Assembly (NCBI GenBank): GCA_023052935.1 | Contig: CM041292.1 | Location: forward strand, 170,761,900 to 170,825,899 | Reading direction: 5' to 3' | Source of the DNA: Piezodorus guildinii | Taxonomy: Eukaryota; Arthropoda; Insecta; Hemiptera; Pentatomidae | Length of the DNA: 64,000 nt | Shown here: piece by piece, positions 13,185 through 25,439 of the stretch | Layout of the letters: each line of letters begins with the position of its first letter | How positions within the stretch are numbered: position 1 is the first letter of the stretch | Translations under genes and position numbers: made by a program | The notes under the pieces: generated by a model | Seen by the model: the letters and a program-made list of their open reading frames with translations, nothing else | Database searches by the model: none | What the model was told of the DNA's origin: nothing

Positions 13185-13560
13185 ATCACTCTCCATTAAC
13201 TTTTACAATTTCGTTTATCAGATGATATTTTTTCTAAAATCTTTAGCTTTCCAATGGTATATTATATATCTATATTAAAGTTTTAAAGTTAAAAACACAA
13301 AAATTGTATAACAATTTGTTTGGATCTTTTCTCCTTTAGTTGGATGTCGAATTCCTTAAACTTATATATTTCTTCGTTTTTTATCAATGCTAACCAGAAG
13401 ATAAGGTTGATTTTTTAAATCTACAAAATTAAAGTTTCTTTAGAGAATGAAAAAATATCTACGAATTTAAGTCCTGTCAGACTATATCAATCAGAATGAA
13501 TCCTACATGATACGAGAGCCCGTTAAATTTTACATCAGTTGTATCGATTTATTATATTAT
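13185..13560 (-). mobile_element. Helentron-like element, partial copy F
   Basis: Reverse-orientation fragment of the repeat at 19952-20821. It shares the 'ctaaaatctttagctttc' block, the stretch rendered here as 'atcaatcagaatgaatcct' and the following 'cccgttaaattttacatc'. Both terminal segments are missing. Confidence 0.6.
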
Positions 13561-13979
13561 TTTATCTTATAAATTTTAGCCCCCTAAAATTCCCCTGTGC
13601 GCAACAAGGCGCGAAAAAATAGTTAGTCTCTTACAATTAAGTTAAAACAGCTCAACGAATTTGAAGCTTGTCTCAAACTACTTTATAGCGCCGGGCAAAC
13701 TGGAAATAATATTCCTTTTGCCAATAAATCAGAAAGTAGACGGTTTTCCTGGGAAATAATCATTTAAAAGAAATTAAATTATGTAAAAACAAAATAATAA
13801 AAACCTTGAAATCATCGACCACTGTCAACAATAGATATAGCGTGTCGAACTTTCTACACATGTGAGTATTGTGCAGATAGTTCCGTGAAAACCGGTTAAT
13901 TTTTATTTTGCAGCTTATCAACTATAAACAATGCTAATCTCTGAAGCAAAATTGATTATGGTTCATGAGATTTGTTGTT

Positions 13980-15030
13980 TTTAAAGTATTTTAAGGATAT
14001 TGGATCCCGTCCACAATACTGCACGGTGCTTACAGAACCTCGCCGTTTGAAAGTATAAGTTTAGAATGTGGTGAATCCTACTTTGAATTAAGAAGGGAAT
14101 GCGTAATAGCGAAATATGCTCCAAAAACAATTTCGCTTCCGCTACATCCGCTGAAAGACATATTATTTGCGAACCCATTCACAGTCAACGGTTTTATAAT
14201 TGAATTGCTCAAAAAAAGTCAGTCTTGGGCATGAACCTTGACTTTTTCAGAAGTCACCAGGAAGTCTGTTTACCAAGTTGGTGTTCCCCCAAAATTAAAA
14301 TGGATAATCTCTTACTTCTTGTTTCCACCTACTCCTGAATAATACTAAATTATTTTTTGTAATTACAAATAAATATCAAAACTATAATGTGTTTTTTATA
14401 CGGATGCATAGAAGTGCCAGGAGCTTGCTCAGTTGTCACTGAAGGATCTAAGCTTTATTGTACGTCCGCTCATCTCAAGGTCAAAAGTCTGATGTTGTAA
14501 CAGATTTAATGATTGTTTTTAAAAACATTAAATCAATAACAGCTGGCAATTCAGCAATATCATATATACATAATTAGTGATTTCTTGACGAAAATAACGA
14601 AATAGTGATATGGGTCCGCATAGCTTTTCTGTGACAATGAAAACCGATGTTGGTGCCAACTCAGTTCGGCTTCAAGATGCGACACAGTATGCAATAACTG
14701 ATACCATCTCTAAATAAGGCTGGGCATAATTATTTTTCTCACTTCAGAGGGGAAAGTAGAGTAGGAGTTCCTCAAAACTCTAAGAAATCAAAAGACAAGA
14801 AGCCCGTTAGGAAACTTGCAAAGGTCAAAGCAAGAAGTGATCCTCTGCCGGCTTCGTATCGGGTACTGCGAGTTTTCTCACAGCCCCCTACCGCGAGGAC
14901 TGGGGGCTCCAACTTGCACCCGGTGTAATACGGTCAAACAGTGGAGTTCGTACAGTCAGAAAGCAAAATCTACTGTTAGGCAAGAAAAATTGTAGAGATT
15001 CTCAGTGACATTAAAAAAAAAAAAAAAAAA
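13980..15030 (+). pseudogene. I-clade-like LINE 3' half with poly-A tail
   Basis: Plus-strand frames recover the C-terminal part of an I/R1-type polymerase. LDPVHNTA and the following linker lie near 14000-14120. An RNase H-like start reading TDA plus VPGACSVV lies near 14400-14440. The terminal LCRLRIG...PTCTRCN zinc-like block lies near 14840-14930. The element ends in an 18-base A run at 15013-15030, the expected 3' end of a target-primed insertion. Stops and indels interrupt every domain, so it is inactive. Confidence 0.8.
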
Positions 15031-15660
15031 TTACAGTACTGTATGAATACGTAAACTATACCAATACTACAATCCAGTCTGAACCTCAAGAGTAGAGGCA
15101 AAATAAATAAATAATGATAATATGTACATCAAAGTTATAAATTATTATATTTAAATACTCGCCAAGTTTTGACATTACGGAACTTTTATCACATTACATA
15201 AGTGTATACACTATTAATTCATCTTTACAATTAGGATGAGATGTATTCACGAAGATGTATAGTTTTGCAGTTATCTAAGAGATAAAAGGAGCCAATTGCA
15301 ATCCCAGTTAGTGTGGGAAAAAAATAAGAGTACTAAATTCAAAACGCATTTTAAAAAATCCTTTATTCGCTAAACTAAGAGACTTTTTTTAATCATCAGT
15401 GGTTCATTATTGATAATAATAAACCAAAGGATATTAATAGGGGTTTTCCCCAATTTTCATTTCTTTTAATTAGCTGTGTACTAATTTCTATAAAAATTTC
15501 CTATATATCAAAGTTCGTATAGCCACTGTCATACCTACCTATAGGTATTTTTTTAATTCTTATTGTCACAGATTTGAGACACCATATTATGACAATTTCG
15601 AAAAAAAAAAAATATATTGAAGAGTTTTTCTTTTATAATTTTTTAGGAAGTTTTTCTTGA

Positions 15661-15999
15661 TATTTCGCACTCAAAAATGCACTCCCTAACTTCATTTTAT
15701 TATACATTCATTTTTCTTCACAATTTATTACATAGTTTTTCAACGTTTCTGGGTTCTTTCTCCATTATCCAGACTTTTTTTTAAAACACTTTTTAACACA
15801 CACATTATTTTAAATTTCTAGCTTACTGCTATTCGTCCACTTAGATGTATATTGGCTAACTAAAAAAAAACAAAGGGAAAAAAAATTATTAATAATGGGG
15901 AAAGAACCCGAAACGTTGAAAAACTATATAGTAAATTGTGAAGAAAAATAAATTTATAATAAAAGGAAGTTAAGGAGTGCATTTTTGAGTGTGACATAT
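15661..15999. mobile_element. Inverted Penelope-type terminal arms
   Basis: Arms at 15661-15769 and 15892-15999 are inverted copies of each other (about 108 bp, moderately diverged) around a spacer of about 120 bp. Each carries the 'cccgaaacgtt' signature found at Penelope-like element termini. The similar phrase near 49648-49680 flanks a recognisable Penelope-like coding fragment, which supports the assignment. No coding sequence lies between the arms. Confidence 0.6.
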
Positions 16000-16224
16000 T
16001 GAAGAGAAAATCCGCTGACGGTGGATTTTTTATCCGATATTTATATTATGCGTATCTTAAACCAAAAAACCTCAACTTTTGATAGGGGGGGGGGGATTAA
16101 GTTTTTATTTTCAGACTAATTACAACTTTTAATTATTGAAAATAATAAAACAAAATGTATTGAAGTTCGCGAACGAGAGAAAAAAAAAAAAACTGTCCAC
16201 TACAACCTCTGAAGGGTCTTGGTC

Positions 16225-16490
16225 TCAGTACATGTAGAGATTCATACTGTTTACAGGCCAACGTAGTGTGCAATGAGATCAGGCCGATATCACATTCAGT
16301 CGCTAGATTATAGATAAATTTTCCCTATTATTAGGTGTCCACTTTCTAGAGGGTGGCTGTGCCCCAGGAAGGTCTTCAATACCCTTCGATAAATGATATT
16401 CTGCCAAATCCAGGATTCAAACATGGTACCTGGAGAATAGAAGACCAGTGCTACCAACGAGGCCGCGCCCTACAGTGGGGCGAACCTATA
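16225..16490 (-). mobile_element. tRNA-derived SINE, family 4
   Basis: On the minus strand a tRNA-like head is visible: 'cctcgttggtagcactgg' (A-box region) and a B-box-like segment near 16405-16420. The body continues leftward to about 16225. The plus-strand open frame over it (16353-16565) is a shadow. Confidence 0.55.
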
Positions 16491-18552
16491 CATTTGGTGG
16501 ACATTAGACCAATATCTGAAATTTCGAATTTCCCCATATTTTTTTGGTTAAGCTGTTCTTTTTAGTTTCTATTATCATCGTCCATCGTCAGTTTTTTTTT
16601 TAATTAAAATTTTCCACCTAAGATATCTTATTAAAACGACCGTCCATGGAAAATGTACTTTTTTTTTTTAAATCATATCGAAAATCACCCAGAAATCTAA
16701 CTCCACAGAAATTAACTCGAAGGTTTATAGTTTACTTTCCATTAATAATTACCAGAGGGTTGAATTGTAAAAATAAATTATAACCTGATGCTCTAAATTT
16801 GTTGATAAATTATTTTTTTCTACTTTTTAAAAAAATATTGTACTAAACCAACATACCTACAGATAATTAAAAAACATATATATTTTTGTAATGGATAATT
16901 ATGTACAAACATAATTAGTAAAAGTAACTAATTATAATATTTTGAATACAAATTTTTAGGGATTTGAATCATGTTTTTTTATTGTGAATTGAATGGTACC
17001 TACTTCTCTAACATGGAAAAGGGGGGTTTCGGTTTGCTGAAAAAACCCGTAATCCTTTTATACGGTTGCTCCTATAAAAAAGAGTGTCCTAAGTAGAAGT
17101 TGCTGGAAATAGGGTGTGGAATCAATTTACGACGTCTAATCATAGGCTTCCAATTAAAAAAAGTGTCTTCTGGGATACCCTGTACATCAAAATTAAAATC
17201 TGAATACAGAAATCGATCCCTCGTTGAAAAATAAGAGGGGGTTTATGTTTAACCTTTGTTTCATACGGCCAACAGTCTGGCTATAAAACATCAATGTCCA
17301 ACAATTTAGTGTTTCGCCTCAGTATGCGCTGCTCCCCACGGAAGCGTTGCGTTGTGTTCTATTGTGTTCAGTGTTTAGTAATTTAAAAAAATAAATGTAA
17401 CTCTGTCCCTCCGAAAGTAGTTCAATGAACCCCCCAGAAAAAAAAAGTAGTATGGATCTAATATATAATTTATTGCTTTCCTTTATTGAGCTTACTGCGG
17501 CGGAATATACCCACCCAATCCTCCTCCAAGAGAAAATTTCCAAAAAAAAAATTTATATTAATGTCTTTACAGTTACATTTATTGGGCTTTTGTGAACACT
17601 ATTCAGTTCATACTTTGTGCCTTGATTATAAATGATTTATGAAATATGATAGATAAGTAAGTGGTTGAGGAAGAGAAATTTGTCATTCAGTTCAAGAAGG
17701 AACAAAATCTTGAAGTGTTGATCCTGTGAAAGTTTTGAAGCTATGTATAAGAAATAATAAGCTAGAAGCTAGGGACAGGGAGGATAAATGGATTGGAAGC
17801 CCCCGCAGATTTCTTGGCTCTCATCCTGGCTACATACAAAAATACCTCTGTCACAATAAGGGGGACCAACCAGCATTGCATTACTGCGCACCTTTTGATA
17901 ACTAATACGCTTTCTCATTTCCCCAATCATTATGACTAATCCCATATGTATTTTAGAAAATTCCGTATATTTCAATTATTTATCTTTATGCCTTCCAGTT
18001 TTATTGAAAAATAGCATTCTGGAAAGAAACGCGACTTTCAGAACTTATGAAAACATACTTTTTCATCTTTTAGGATTTATTTTTGTCTTTATATTAGGCT
18101 CCAAAATAAAATTAGAGCAACCAATTAAATTTAAATAAAAGAAAAAATTACGTATTCCTACTTAGCTTTTGTTATCCTATTAATGGTTTATTTCCACTTT
18201 CGTTTGAAAATGACAAAAAAAAACGCAGCTATTGACAAGTCTTTTATTACTTGATCCTCTTTTATATGGAACTCGATTCCTTTTCTTATCCGAAACTCCA
18301 ATACACTTCCGACCTTTAAACCCCGTCTATTCAATTATTTTCTGTCTATTTAATTTCCTAAGAATCCTGATCTTTTGAGTTTATTATGAAAATGGGTATA
18401 TGGGGGGATGAGAGGGGAAAGCCTTAGGAGTGCTTGGTTATTAAATGAAGTATTTTGTTTTTTTTTAATTAAATAAGCATTGCATTTTCTTTTTTCTTTT
18501 TTTTTCTTTTTTTGGGCGCGAAAAGGCCTTGAAGACCACGCGAATATCATGT
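16491..18552. other. Intergenic, no identified feature
   Basis: The sequence is mostly AT-rich. A stretch near 16990-17560 is less AT-rich and contains two overlapping short frames (minus 17319-17543, and plus-strand counterparts). None matches a family I know. A minus-strand frame at 17769-17975 contains four cysteines but no recognisable motif. Confidence 0.45.
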
Positions 18553-18836
18553 TCAGGTTTGCTTCCTCGACTTCCTTCTCCTCCATACTTCCCTCATGAG
18601 CTCCGCATGTTTGCGCTTTCTTTCCTCCGACCACGCATAATCCCTTTTTTGGCGTTCTTTGATCACGAAGTCCTTTATATTGTTCAGTGAACTTCTGTAG
18701 GTCTCTCTATCCCCACAGTCTGAATCCTTCAGTCCTGCTGAATCCATGTCGACCCTGATCTGCTTGAAAAAACCAGTCGTGTTCTTGCGCTGGTGGAATC
18801 GTCGGAAGATTTCCCGGTTTAACCTTTCAGGGTTTT
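18553..18836 (-). CDS. Short basic open frame of unknown origin
   Basis: An uninterrupted minus-strand frame of about 94 codons runs from near 18836 to the stop at 18553; the first ATG is at 18747. I do not recognise the product. It is strongly charged and likely helical, with a C-terminal run reading WSEERKRKHAELMREVWRRR. That faintly resembles the repeated basic modules attached to some GIY-YIG homing endonucleases, but the likeness is weak. Codon use is less AT-biased than the flanks, which suggests real coding history. It may be a fragment of a mobile-element ORF or a host exon; no splice sites or neighbours help decide. Confidence 0.3.
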
Positions 18837-19597
18837 ATGCATTTTCTTTTATTAGTCAAGGCTATATACATAAACATAAGGACTATTTTTTTATTCCGTT
18901 TTTTTTAACTATCTTTTAATTTTTTCATTACATATTTTGACATATAGATTTCTAATTTTTCCATCCATTTTTATTAGCAGTGTACTAATTTCTATAACAA
19001 TTTACTACTTAGTAAAAGACGTATCTATCTTATTGTTATTTTTTGCTTACTACTGTTTACTTTATTTTTAATTCTTACTCCAAAGCAAACATTTATTATC
19101 TTATTTATTATTCTAAAGGAGAATGTTCCAGAATATATAAAAAAAATCTGTTTAATGAAAAAATGAAAGTAGTAATTCTTTTACCAGATTTATTATTTGC
19201 TATTATTAGTTCATTATATACTTCTTATAAACCTCAAACATTTTAAAATATTTTTAGGTATTAAAAAAGCCGTTTAGTACGAAAATTTCTATTATCAAAA
19301 CTTCATCTTAAAAACCTAAATGAAAAACAGCTTCTCTGAATCATTTTTCCATATTTTCTCATTAACTCATCTTGTGATATTATTTTCCCACATTTTACTT
19401 AGTAACTCATTTTCATGTTTTTTTTTTGTTCTATTGTTCCCCATACTTTTCTAAATCCAATAACAATTGGATACACCAAGGTATATTGGATAAATTAATT
19501 TACAAAAAAAATGTTTTGCTTTTTTTAAAAATAGCTATCAGAAATTTAGATTATTTTTTTTTTAAATAGAGATAGTGAGAGGTTTAGTTAGTGTACC
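18837..19597. other. Intergenic, nothing recognised
   Basis: AT-rich DNA with poly-T and poly-A tracts. The open frame at 19043-19246 is low in complexity and unsupported. Confidence 0.45.
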
Positions 19598-19850
19598 TGT
19601 AGTGTAGTTGGTAGCAGCCTTCTATGACTAAGGTCGCGGATCCAACCCCGGTAAATGGTCCTATAGTTTTTGAATGGTAGAAAAAAATCATTGATTATAA
19701 CGTATTGATATAATGGTGTTCCTGAGCCGGTGCTATGAGGTACTCATTAAATGTTCCTACTTACTTAAACTTGGATAGACCAAATTGAGGACTACCACTG
19801 TAGCGTTTACTCACATTAGCATCAAGTGATGTTAGTTATACCTCCATACG
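19598..19850 (+). mobile_element. tRNA-derived SINE, family 5
   Basis: The head shows an A-box-like 'gtagtgtagttggtagcagc' and a B-box-like 'ggatccaacccc' near 19640. A tail containing 'ctaccactgtagcgtttac' near 19793 resembles the tail of the family-3 SINE. Its end is not sharply defined. Confidence 0.55.
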
Positions 19851-19951
19851 TATTCAGCTGTGATACTATTATTTTGTGAAAGGCATTTTATTGTATTACT
19901 AAATTATAAGGAATCTAATATATATTGTAAAAATAAAAATTCTGACGTATT

Positions 19952-20075
19952 ACTTTCACTTACTATATATAGTAAGGGGAAGTATAGCGATCGTGAAAAT
20001 TTTCGAATTCCAGTTTTCAACGGAAATACACGTTTTAGGGTCCCCTGAGTCCAAATAACCAAGTCCCGCAAAAAG

Positions 20076-20106
<31 letters not shown>

Positions 20107-20821
20107 GTAACTCCCGGGCGGAAACGGTAAGTCCTATGAAACTGACATTTCATATTTAAGACAACTATACGCCCGAGACGTGACAAAACTTTTTTCATCA
20201 AAATGAGCTTACCAGAAGAGGCACTTTATACCATGCATTTTGCACCTTTTTTCGATTTTCTCGAAAACGGTTCCGACGATTTTGATTAAAGACGCTATAT
20301 CGATGTAAAATTTAATGGGCTTTAATATAATGTAGGTTTTGTTTGGATAAAAATGGTCTAACAGGGCTTAAATGCCGATATTTTAAATTTTCTTCCCTAA
20401 AGTACCTTTAATTTTGTAGATTCAATAATAATAACTAGATTATCTTGCTAACGCTGATGAAAAACAGGTAAATATATAAATTGAATAAATTCGATACCGA
20501 ACTAAAGGAGAAAACAGAAAAAATATTTTTTTAATGCAATATCTTGTTTTTGAACATAAGAGCAGTAATATACATGTATGATATACCGTTGGAAAGCTAA
20601 AGATTTTAGAAAAATATTATCTTATACATGAGCTTTTTAAATGTTAATAGAGAGTGATGAATGAAAGTGATTATTTTAGATCATAAACTATTGGATTTCT
20701 TAATTAAACACATGTTTCTATAGAAATTCCATTTAATTAATTCTTTAATGGTTTCACTCATTTTTATCTCTTATCGATTTTGAGAACGGAGGTAAGTGAA
20801 AGTCGTGTGTTGCCCGCACCA
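19952..20821 (+). mobile_element. Helentron-like element, copy B (reference copy)
   Basis: This is one of the two best-preserved copies, about 870 bp. It begins ACTTTCACTTAC followed by the palindrome ACTATATATAGT, and ends with GTAAGTGAAAGTCGTG, the inverse of the start, then 'tgttgcccgcacc'. A (GT)n microsatellite lies at 20079-20105. No open frame of significance is present. Short inverted repeats close to both ends, a terminal hairpin and an internal microsatellite fit DINE/HINE-type Helentron derivatives. I cannot see a replicase, so the class remains tentative. Confidence 0.65.
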
Positions 20822-21660
20822 GATTTTTTTTTATTGTACATGAATTGATGATCTTATCAAATGAACGTTACTTACGTTAATAAAGCATTTGAACATTAAT
20901 TAAAATTTTATTAGTTTAATTATTTGAAGGCTCTTGATAATTTATATCTCGATTATCACAAAAAGGAAGAGAAACCAGTATACTTTACCTCGGTTTAAAC
21001 TAAGTTTATTATTCCCTAAAAGATTTGGTGTGCTTTTAATTAAAAAACTTCTTGAACCACAAGAAAGTTTCCGCTAGGCAAGAAAGTCACTTTTCTTCAA
21101 TTTCTGCAAGTTTTCACCAAAAAAACAATTTACTCTTTCTTTACATAACCTTTAGAATCAAAGCCATTTTTTTTTCCTTTACCTTGTCTGCTGATAATGT
21201 TGTGAAAAGAAATCACACAAATACACATCAACATACTTCGTTCAAATTCTTAAATTGGAAAATATCCTTTTACTACATATTTCATATGCAGGTATGTACA
21301 GTACAATTTTTGACTCTTTGAAACAATACATGCTAGTAATAAAACTAAAATAAATGAAGAATAATACTTTCTACTGCCTTAAGTTCAAGTGGTACATAAT
21401 TAAATACCTATATCTAATTCCTTTTTTAAATTATATCTTGTTTATGTTCGTCCATTAATTAAATCATTCAAGAATTCATTAGAAAATTATTTTAAAATAA
21501 ATTCTGCAATGCCTATATGTATGCATTATTGGCGTGCTTGCCAGTCATTTAGCTGGTAGTCGCCGTAGCGATTTATTATACAAGCCAGGCCTCGTTGGCA
21601 CTCATTACAGAATTTAAAAAACAAAAAACCTTTATACTGCTGAATCACAATATATATATA
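20822..21660. other. Intergenic, nothing recognised
   Basis: An open frame of 89 codons at 21052-21321 has no motif and no AT-bias difference from its flanks. It is probably chance. Confidence 0.45.
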
Positions 21661-21665
21661 TATAT

Positions 21666-21707
21666 ATAAATCCCCCTATAGCCTTCAAAGGCGAGGTAGG
21701 GGTTGAC

Positions 21708-21765
<58 letters not shown>

Positions 21766-21807
21766 GTCAACCCCTACCTCGCCTTTGAAGGCTATAGGGG
21801 GATTTAT
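21666..21807. repeat. Perfect 142-bp palindrome
   Basis: Two 71-bp arms (21666-21736 and 21737-21807) are exact reverse complements with no spacer. The centre is an AT run. The outer part of each arm is the C-rich 3' tail of the family-2 SINE. It could be a head-to-head SINE insertion, or a fold-back artefact of sequencing. Confidence 0.85.
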
Positions 21808-21899
21808 AAAGCCAGAGGGAGAGGGCGAGGAATAAATGCCGAGTTAAAATCCTCGGGTACCGAGACGGTCATCTGGTTGCAGGGCAACGCGCGCGTTCA
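21757..21899 (-). mobile_element. tRNA-derived SINE, family 2 (reverse copy)
   Basis: Reverse-strand copy of the SINE at 8998-9207. The tail is at 21757-21800, followed by 'gggcgaggaataaatgc' and a decayed B-box near 21840. Only the start of the A-box region, 'cgcgcgcgttgccc', is visible near 21885-21899, on the minus strand. Its tail is mirrored in the adjoining palindrome arm. Confidence 0.7.
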
Positions 21900-22324
21900 T
21901 AGCAAGGCACATTCAACTACCATGAGTTCATGGTGCTTTGCTGTGGTAGTGACTTGGCGTGTGAAATAACGATATACTTCATCCAAATCGCCCTTAAGCA
22001 TTAGATAGTTTCATCACTAGAACATTTATTCATTTATTTAGATTCAAATATCCTTATGTGCATAATACTTCTTAAGATTTATGATGTATAGTTTACATGT
22101 AGATGTAGTATACATTTTTATAGGTTGCTACAAAATAGAGATGGGTTACAACCTCTATTATTATTCAACAGATAAAACCCCTTGAATGAAAAGTATTTGA
22201 GAACTATTAGTGGATATTGTATAAAAAAGTGAAATGTCAATAAGTTTAATCATGTATTTTTATTTTTTTTAAAGAATGATTTTATTTTAATTTCAATATT
22301 TGTGTAAAAATATTTAGAATGTAA

Positions 22325-22465
22325 AATTATGTTACACTCACAGCAATACCCAGATAAGCCTGTCAACCTACTGTTGGCAACTCACCAAAATAGGCGCAGA
22401 GAGTGTTTACCCTATAAGATATTATTGTAAATCGCGGTGTGTGGACACCTAGGCCTCACGGCTAT
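22325..22465 (+). mobile_element. SINE tail related to family 6
   Basis: The phrases 'aaaataggcgcagagagtg' and 'taccctataagat' correspond to 'aaaattaggcgtagggagtg' and 'taccctaaaaatt' in the SINE at 42747-43022. The tRNA-like head is missing or too decayed to see. Confidence 0.5.
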
Positions 22466-23279
22466 AAATTTAATATTATTTCACAAAGAGAACATTTTAT
22501 TATATGATACATAATTTTAAATTCTGAATGGAAGTTCTATTTTCAATGGTTATGTTTATTTGCCTTAAAACTCGATTGTCGATTGTCTTCTAAAGCATTT
22601 ATAATTTACCTTTAAACAATTACGCTTTGAGCGCTCCTATTTTCATGGATTAATTTTTTTCAAAAATTATATTTTTAGTTTCCTAAGTCTTTTGTATTAA
22701 TATTGTTTATTTATTTCAACACTTGAAAAAAAAAATATATTTTTGGCTTATTCTCATATTTTTTTCATGTAGGCAGTTCCCTAGAAGAAAATTTAAGAGT
22801 ATAAGACCAAAAATATAATTGTTTTAAATATTAAAATACCTAACAAATATGGATAGATAAAATTTATGACTCCCACTGTAGCATCATCTGATGAGTCACA
22901 GTTGCATGAAATGAGGTTAAATAACTAAACAGACAAACAAAAATGAGAATAAAAATTACTCAACTAATTAACTATGGCTGTAAGATTTAAGATAATGAAA
23001 TCTTTAGGGCGTAGGATTCATCCTAAAAGGAATTGTTTAAATGTAAATTATAAAACTTTAAAAAAAAAAAATCACAATTAAGTTATTTTTTAAGGAAATA
23101 TGTTTATATAAATAAAGGCAATCACCTAAGAATAATTGTACATAATTTTTAGAATAAAAATAAAAATATCCTTACAGAAAACCCATGATTAAATATATCA
23201 GTAAGATTCAACAGCTAAAATAAAAAAAAAAACCTCGGTTAGTTTATTTAATTTATGGCCACACAACTGTGGTCTTAAG
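22466..23279. other. Intergenic with a SINE-tail scrap
   Basis: Near 22868-22890 lies 'ctcccactgtagcatcat', matching the tail of the family-3 SINE. The rest is AT-rich and unassigned. Confidence 0.45.
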
Positions 23280-23610
23280 TGTCCTTTTCATTCTAATTTT
23301 TTTTTTCTTCTTTCAACTCTGTTGAAACTCTGGACGGTTTAAATCTTTTTAGAAACGCTATTTTCTTTTTAATTGTTATAGTGTTATCGACTAACAACAT
23401 CTTGAGATTTGTCATCGACGTGTCAAGAATGTGGCATCTCGTCAGTTGCACGTTACAGTTTTCACAGTTGGAAGGTATTTTCTTATCGATAAAGTGGCCA
23501 TGGGTCAGTCGTGTGTGGCGTATTCTCGATCGATTAATGAAAACATCTTCTCTTCTGTTGTCAATGTTTCTTTTAAAAACAAAATTACCTAGATGTAAAA
23601 TTTAAAGAAA
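23280..23610 (-). pseudogene. LINE C-terminal zinc-like block (I/R1-type)
   Basis: On the minus strand 23560-23390 reads RRED, then RIRHTRLTHGHFIDKK, then NCENCNVQLTRCHIL. This is the conserved region after the RNase H domain in I-, R1- and Jockey-group LINEs: an RIGHTRLTHG-like segment and a C-x2-C...H-type motif. The motif spans one frame without a stop over about 55 codons. Upstream domains are absent. The plus-strand frame 23381-23605 is its shadow. Confidence 0.75.
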
Positions 23611-24218
23611 AAACTAAGTTCTGGATAGCTCTCTTAGTTTGCGATATGTGAGTAATTCATTACTTATTTTTTATCCCAGTTAACCGGTTTTAACCATTAT
23701 TGTTTGGCACTGATCTGTATTTTGTACCGTGCTACCTTTAAAAACATATACAATACCTAAACTAAATCTAATTATTTTTCCTAACGAGAGTTCGTATATT
23801 CCAATTCCTTTGCTTGTACATCAATTCTTGTTTTGAAATTTCAAGAAAAAAGACCATTTCTTTTCTTTCTCTCAAGGTTTGCATTTATTACACTGTTAAT
23901 CACGAGTGAGATCTGGGTCCTTAAGTCACGCGAGCTCTGATAACGCCCTATATTAATTTTTACTTATTACTCGAGGAAGGAGACATTAGACATAATAATA
24001 GCGAGTTTTGCGGTTTATTTGCATATTTCGCAGGTTTTGTTCTTTCCAAAAAAAAATTATATACAACATAGAAAAACAATTATCTTATGGTTGACAGTTA
24101 TGGTTGACTTCTTCAAAAAATTTTATTCTGAGATAAATATTTCTTTGTTAACCTTATTCGTTCAAATACGTGTGATATATTAAATAACATAATACATGTT
24201 AATTTTTCTTTCTGTTCT
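23611..24218. other. Intergenic, nothing recognised
   Basis: AT-rich DNA without coding signal or repeat matches inside the window. Confidence 0.4.
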
Positions 24219-25066
24219 ACTTTCACTTAACTATATATGAAATATATTAAGGGAAAGTATTGCGATCGTGAAAATTTTCGAATTCCTGTTTTCACCGGAA
24301 ATACACGTTTTACTGTCCCTTAAGTCTAAATGGCCAAGTCCTCCAGAAAGGTCTGTGTGTGTGAATGTACGTGTGTGTGTGGTAAGTTGAAACTGAAAGA
24401 GATGTTGAGATGTTACAGCAGCTTTTTCATCAAAATCAGCTTACAAGAAGAGCAACTTTATACCATGTATTTTATACCTTTTTCACAATTTTGATTAAAC
24501 ACACCATATCATTGTAAAATTTAATTGTCTTTAATATTATGCAGGTTTTATTCTGGTTGAAATAGTCAGACGGGGCTTAAATGGCGACATTTTAAATTAT
24601 CTTCCTTTAAAGTACCTTTAATTTTGTAGATTCTATAAAAATGACCATTTCACATTTTTGGCATTGATAAAAAACGGAAAAAATATATTAGTTGAACGAA
24701 TTTGATATCCAACTAAAGGAGAAAACTGAAAAAAATATTTGTTTAATACAATTTTTTTTTATTATACATAAGAACAATAATATACATGTATAATATACCG
24801 TTGGAATGCTAAAGATTTTAGAAAAAAATATTAGCTTGTACACACTATTGTAAAAGTTAACGGAGAGTGATGAAGAGCCGATGAAACAAACTTATTATTT
24901 TAGATAATGATATAATAGATTTTTTAATAAAACACATGTTAATATCGAAATTTAATGTACAATAATTAATTCTTTAACAATTTATTTTCATCTCTGAATG
25001 TATTTAAATGTTCTTAAATTCATTTGAACAACGGAGGTTATTGAAAGTCGTGTGTTGCGTGCACAA
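24219..25066 (+). mobile_element. Helentron-like element, copy C
   Basis: Nearly full-length copy of the element at 19952-20821. It has the same start (ACTTTCACTTA), 'agtattgcgatcgtgaaa' and a short GT tract near 24354-24381. It ends with 'ttgaaagtcgtgtgttgcg'. Internal deletions and substitutions show it is older than or diverged from copy B. Confidence 0.65.
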
Positions 25067-25439
25067 TATTTTTATTATTATATTAACTATATGAAATATT
25101 TACACATATGTTTTATACTTGTTCATATATGTACGATAGCATGTCTTTATATATCGATTAAGATTTCTCTGTTGTAGCAACCATTTGTATTTGTCTGTTA
25201 GCACTTATGAATAAAATGGTTCACCCTGAGAATAAGTTACGGTAAGAAAATAACACTATCTCAAAGTTGTCTAATTGAACTCAATTGAAGTTTATCAAAG
25301 CCGCTAAAAGACTATATGCCACCCCCGTTCTACTCATTCGGACTTCTCGCCAACTGGTTACAATTTTTTTAACCCAGAACACTTTTTTTTAAGGGTTTAT
25401 GTATATATAATTATCACCCTAGTATTTTAGAAGTTTCAC

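Noticed and set aside
18350..18634. 94-codon minus-strand frame with a lysine run
   Set aside because: It overlaps the better-composed frame at 18553-18836 and its middle is translated poly-T and poly-A tract.
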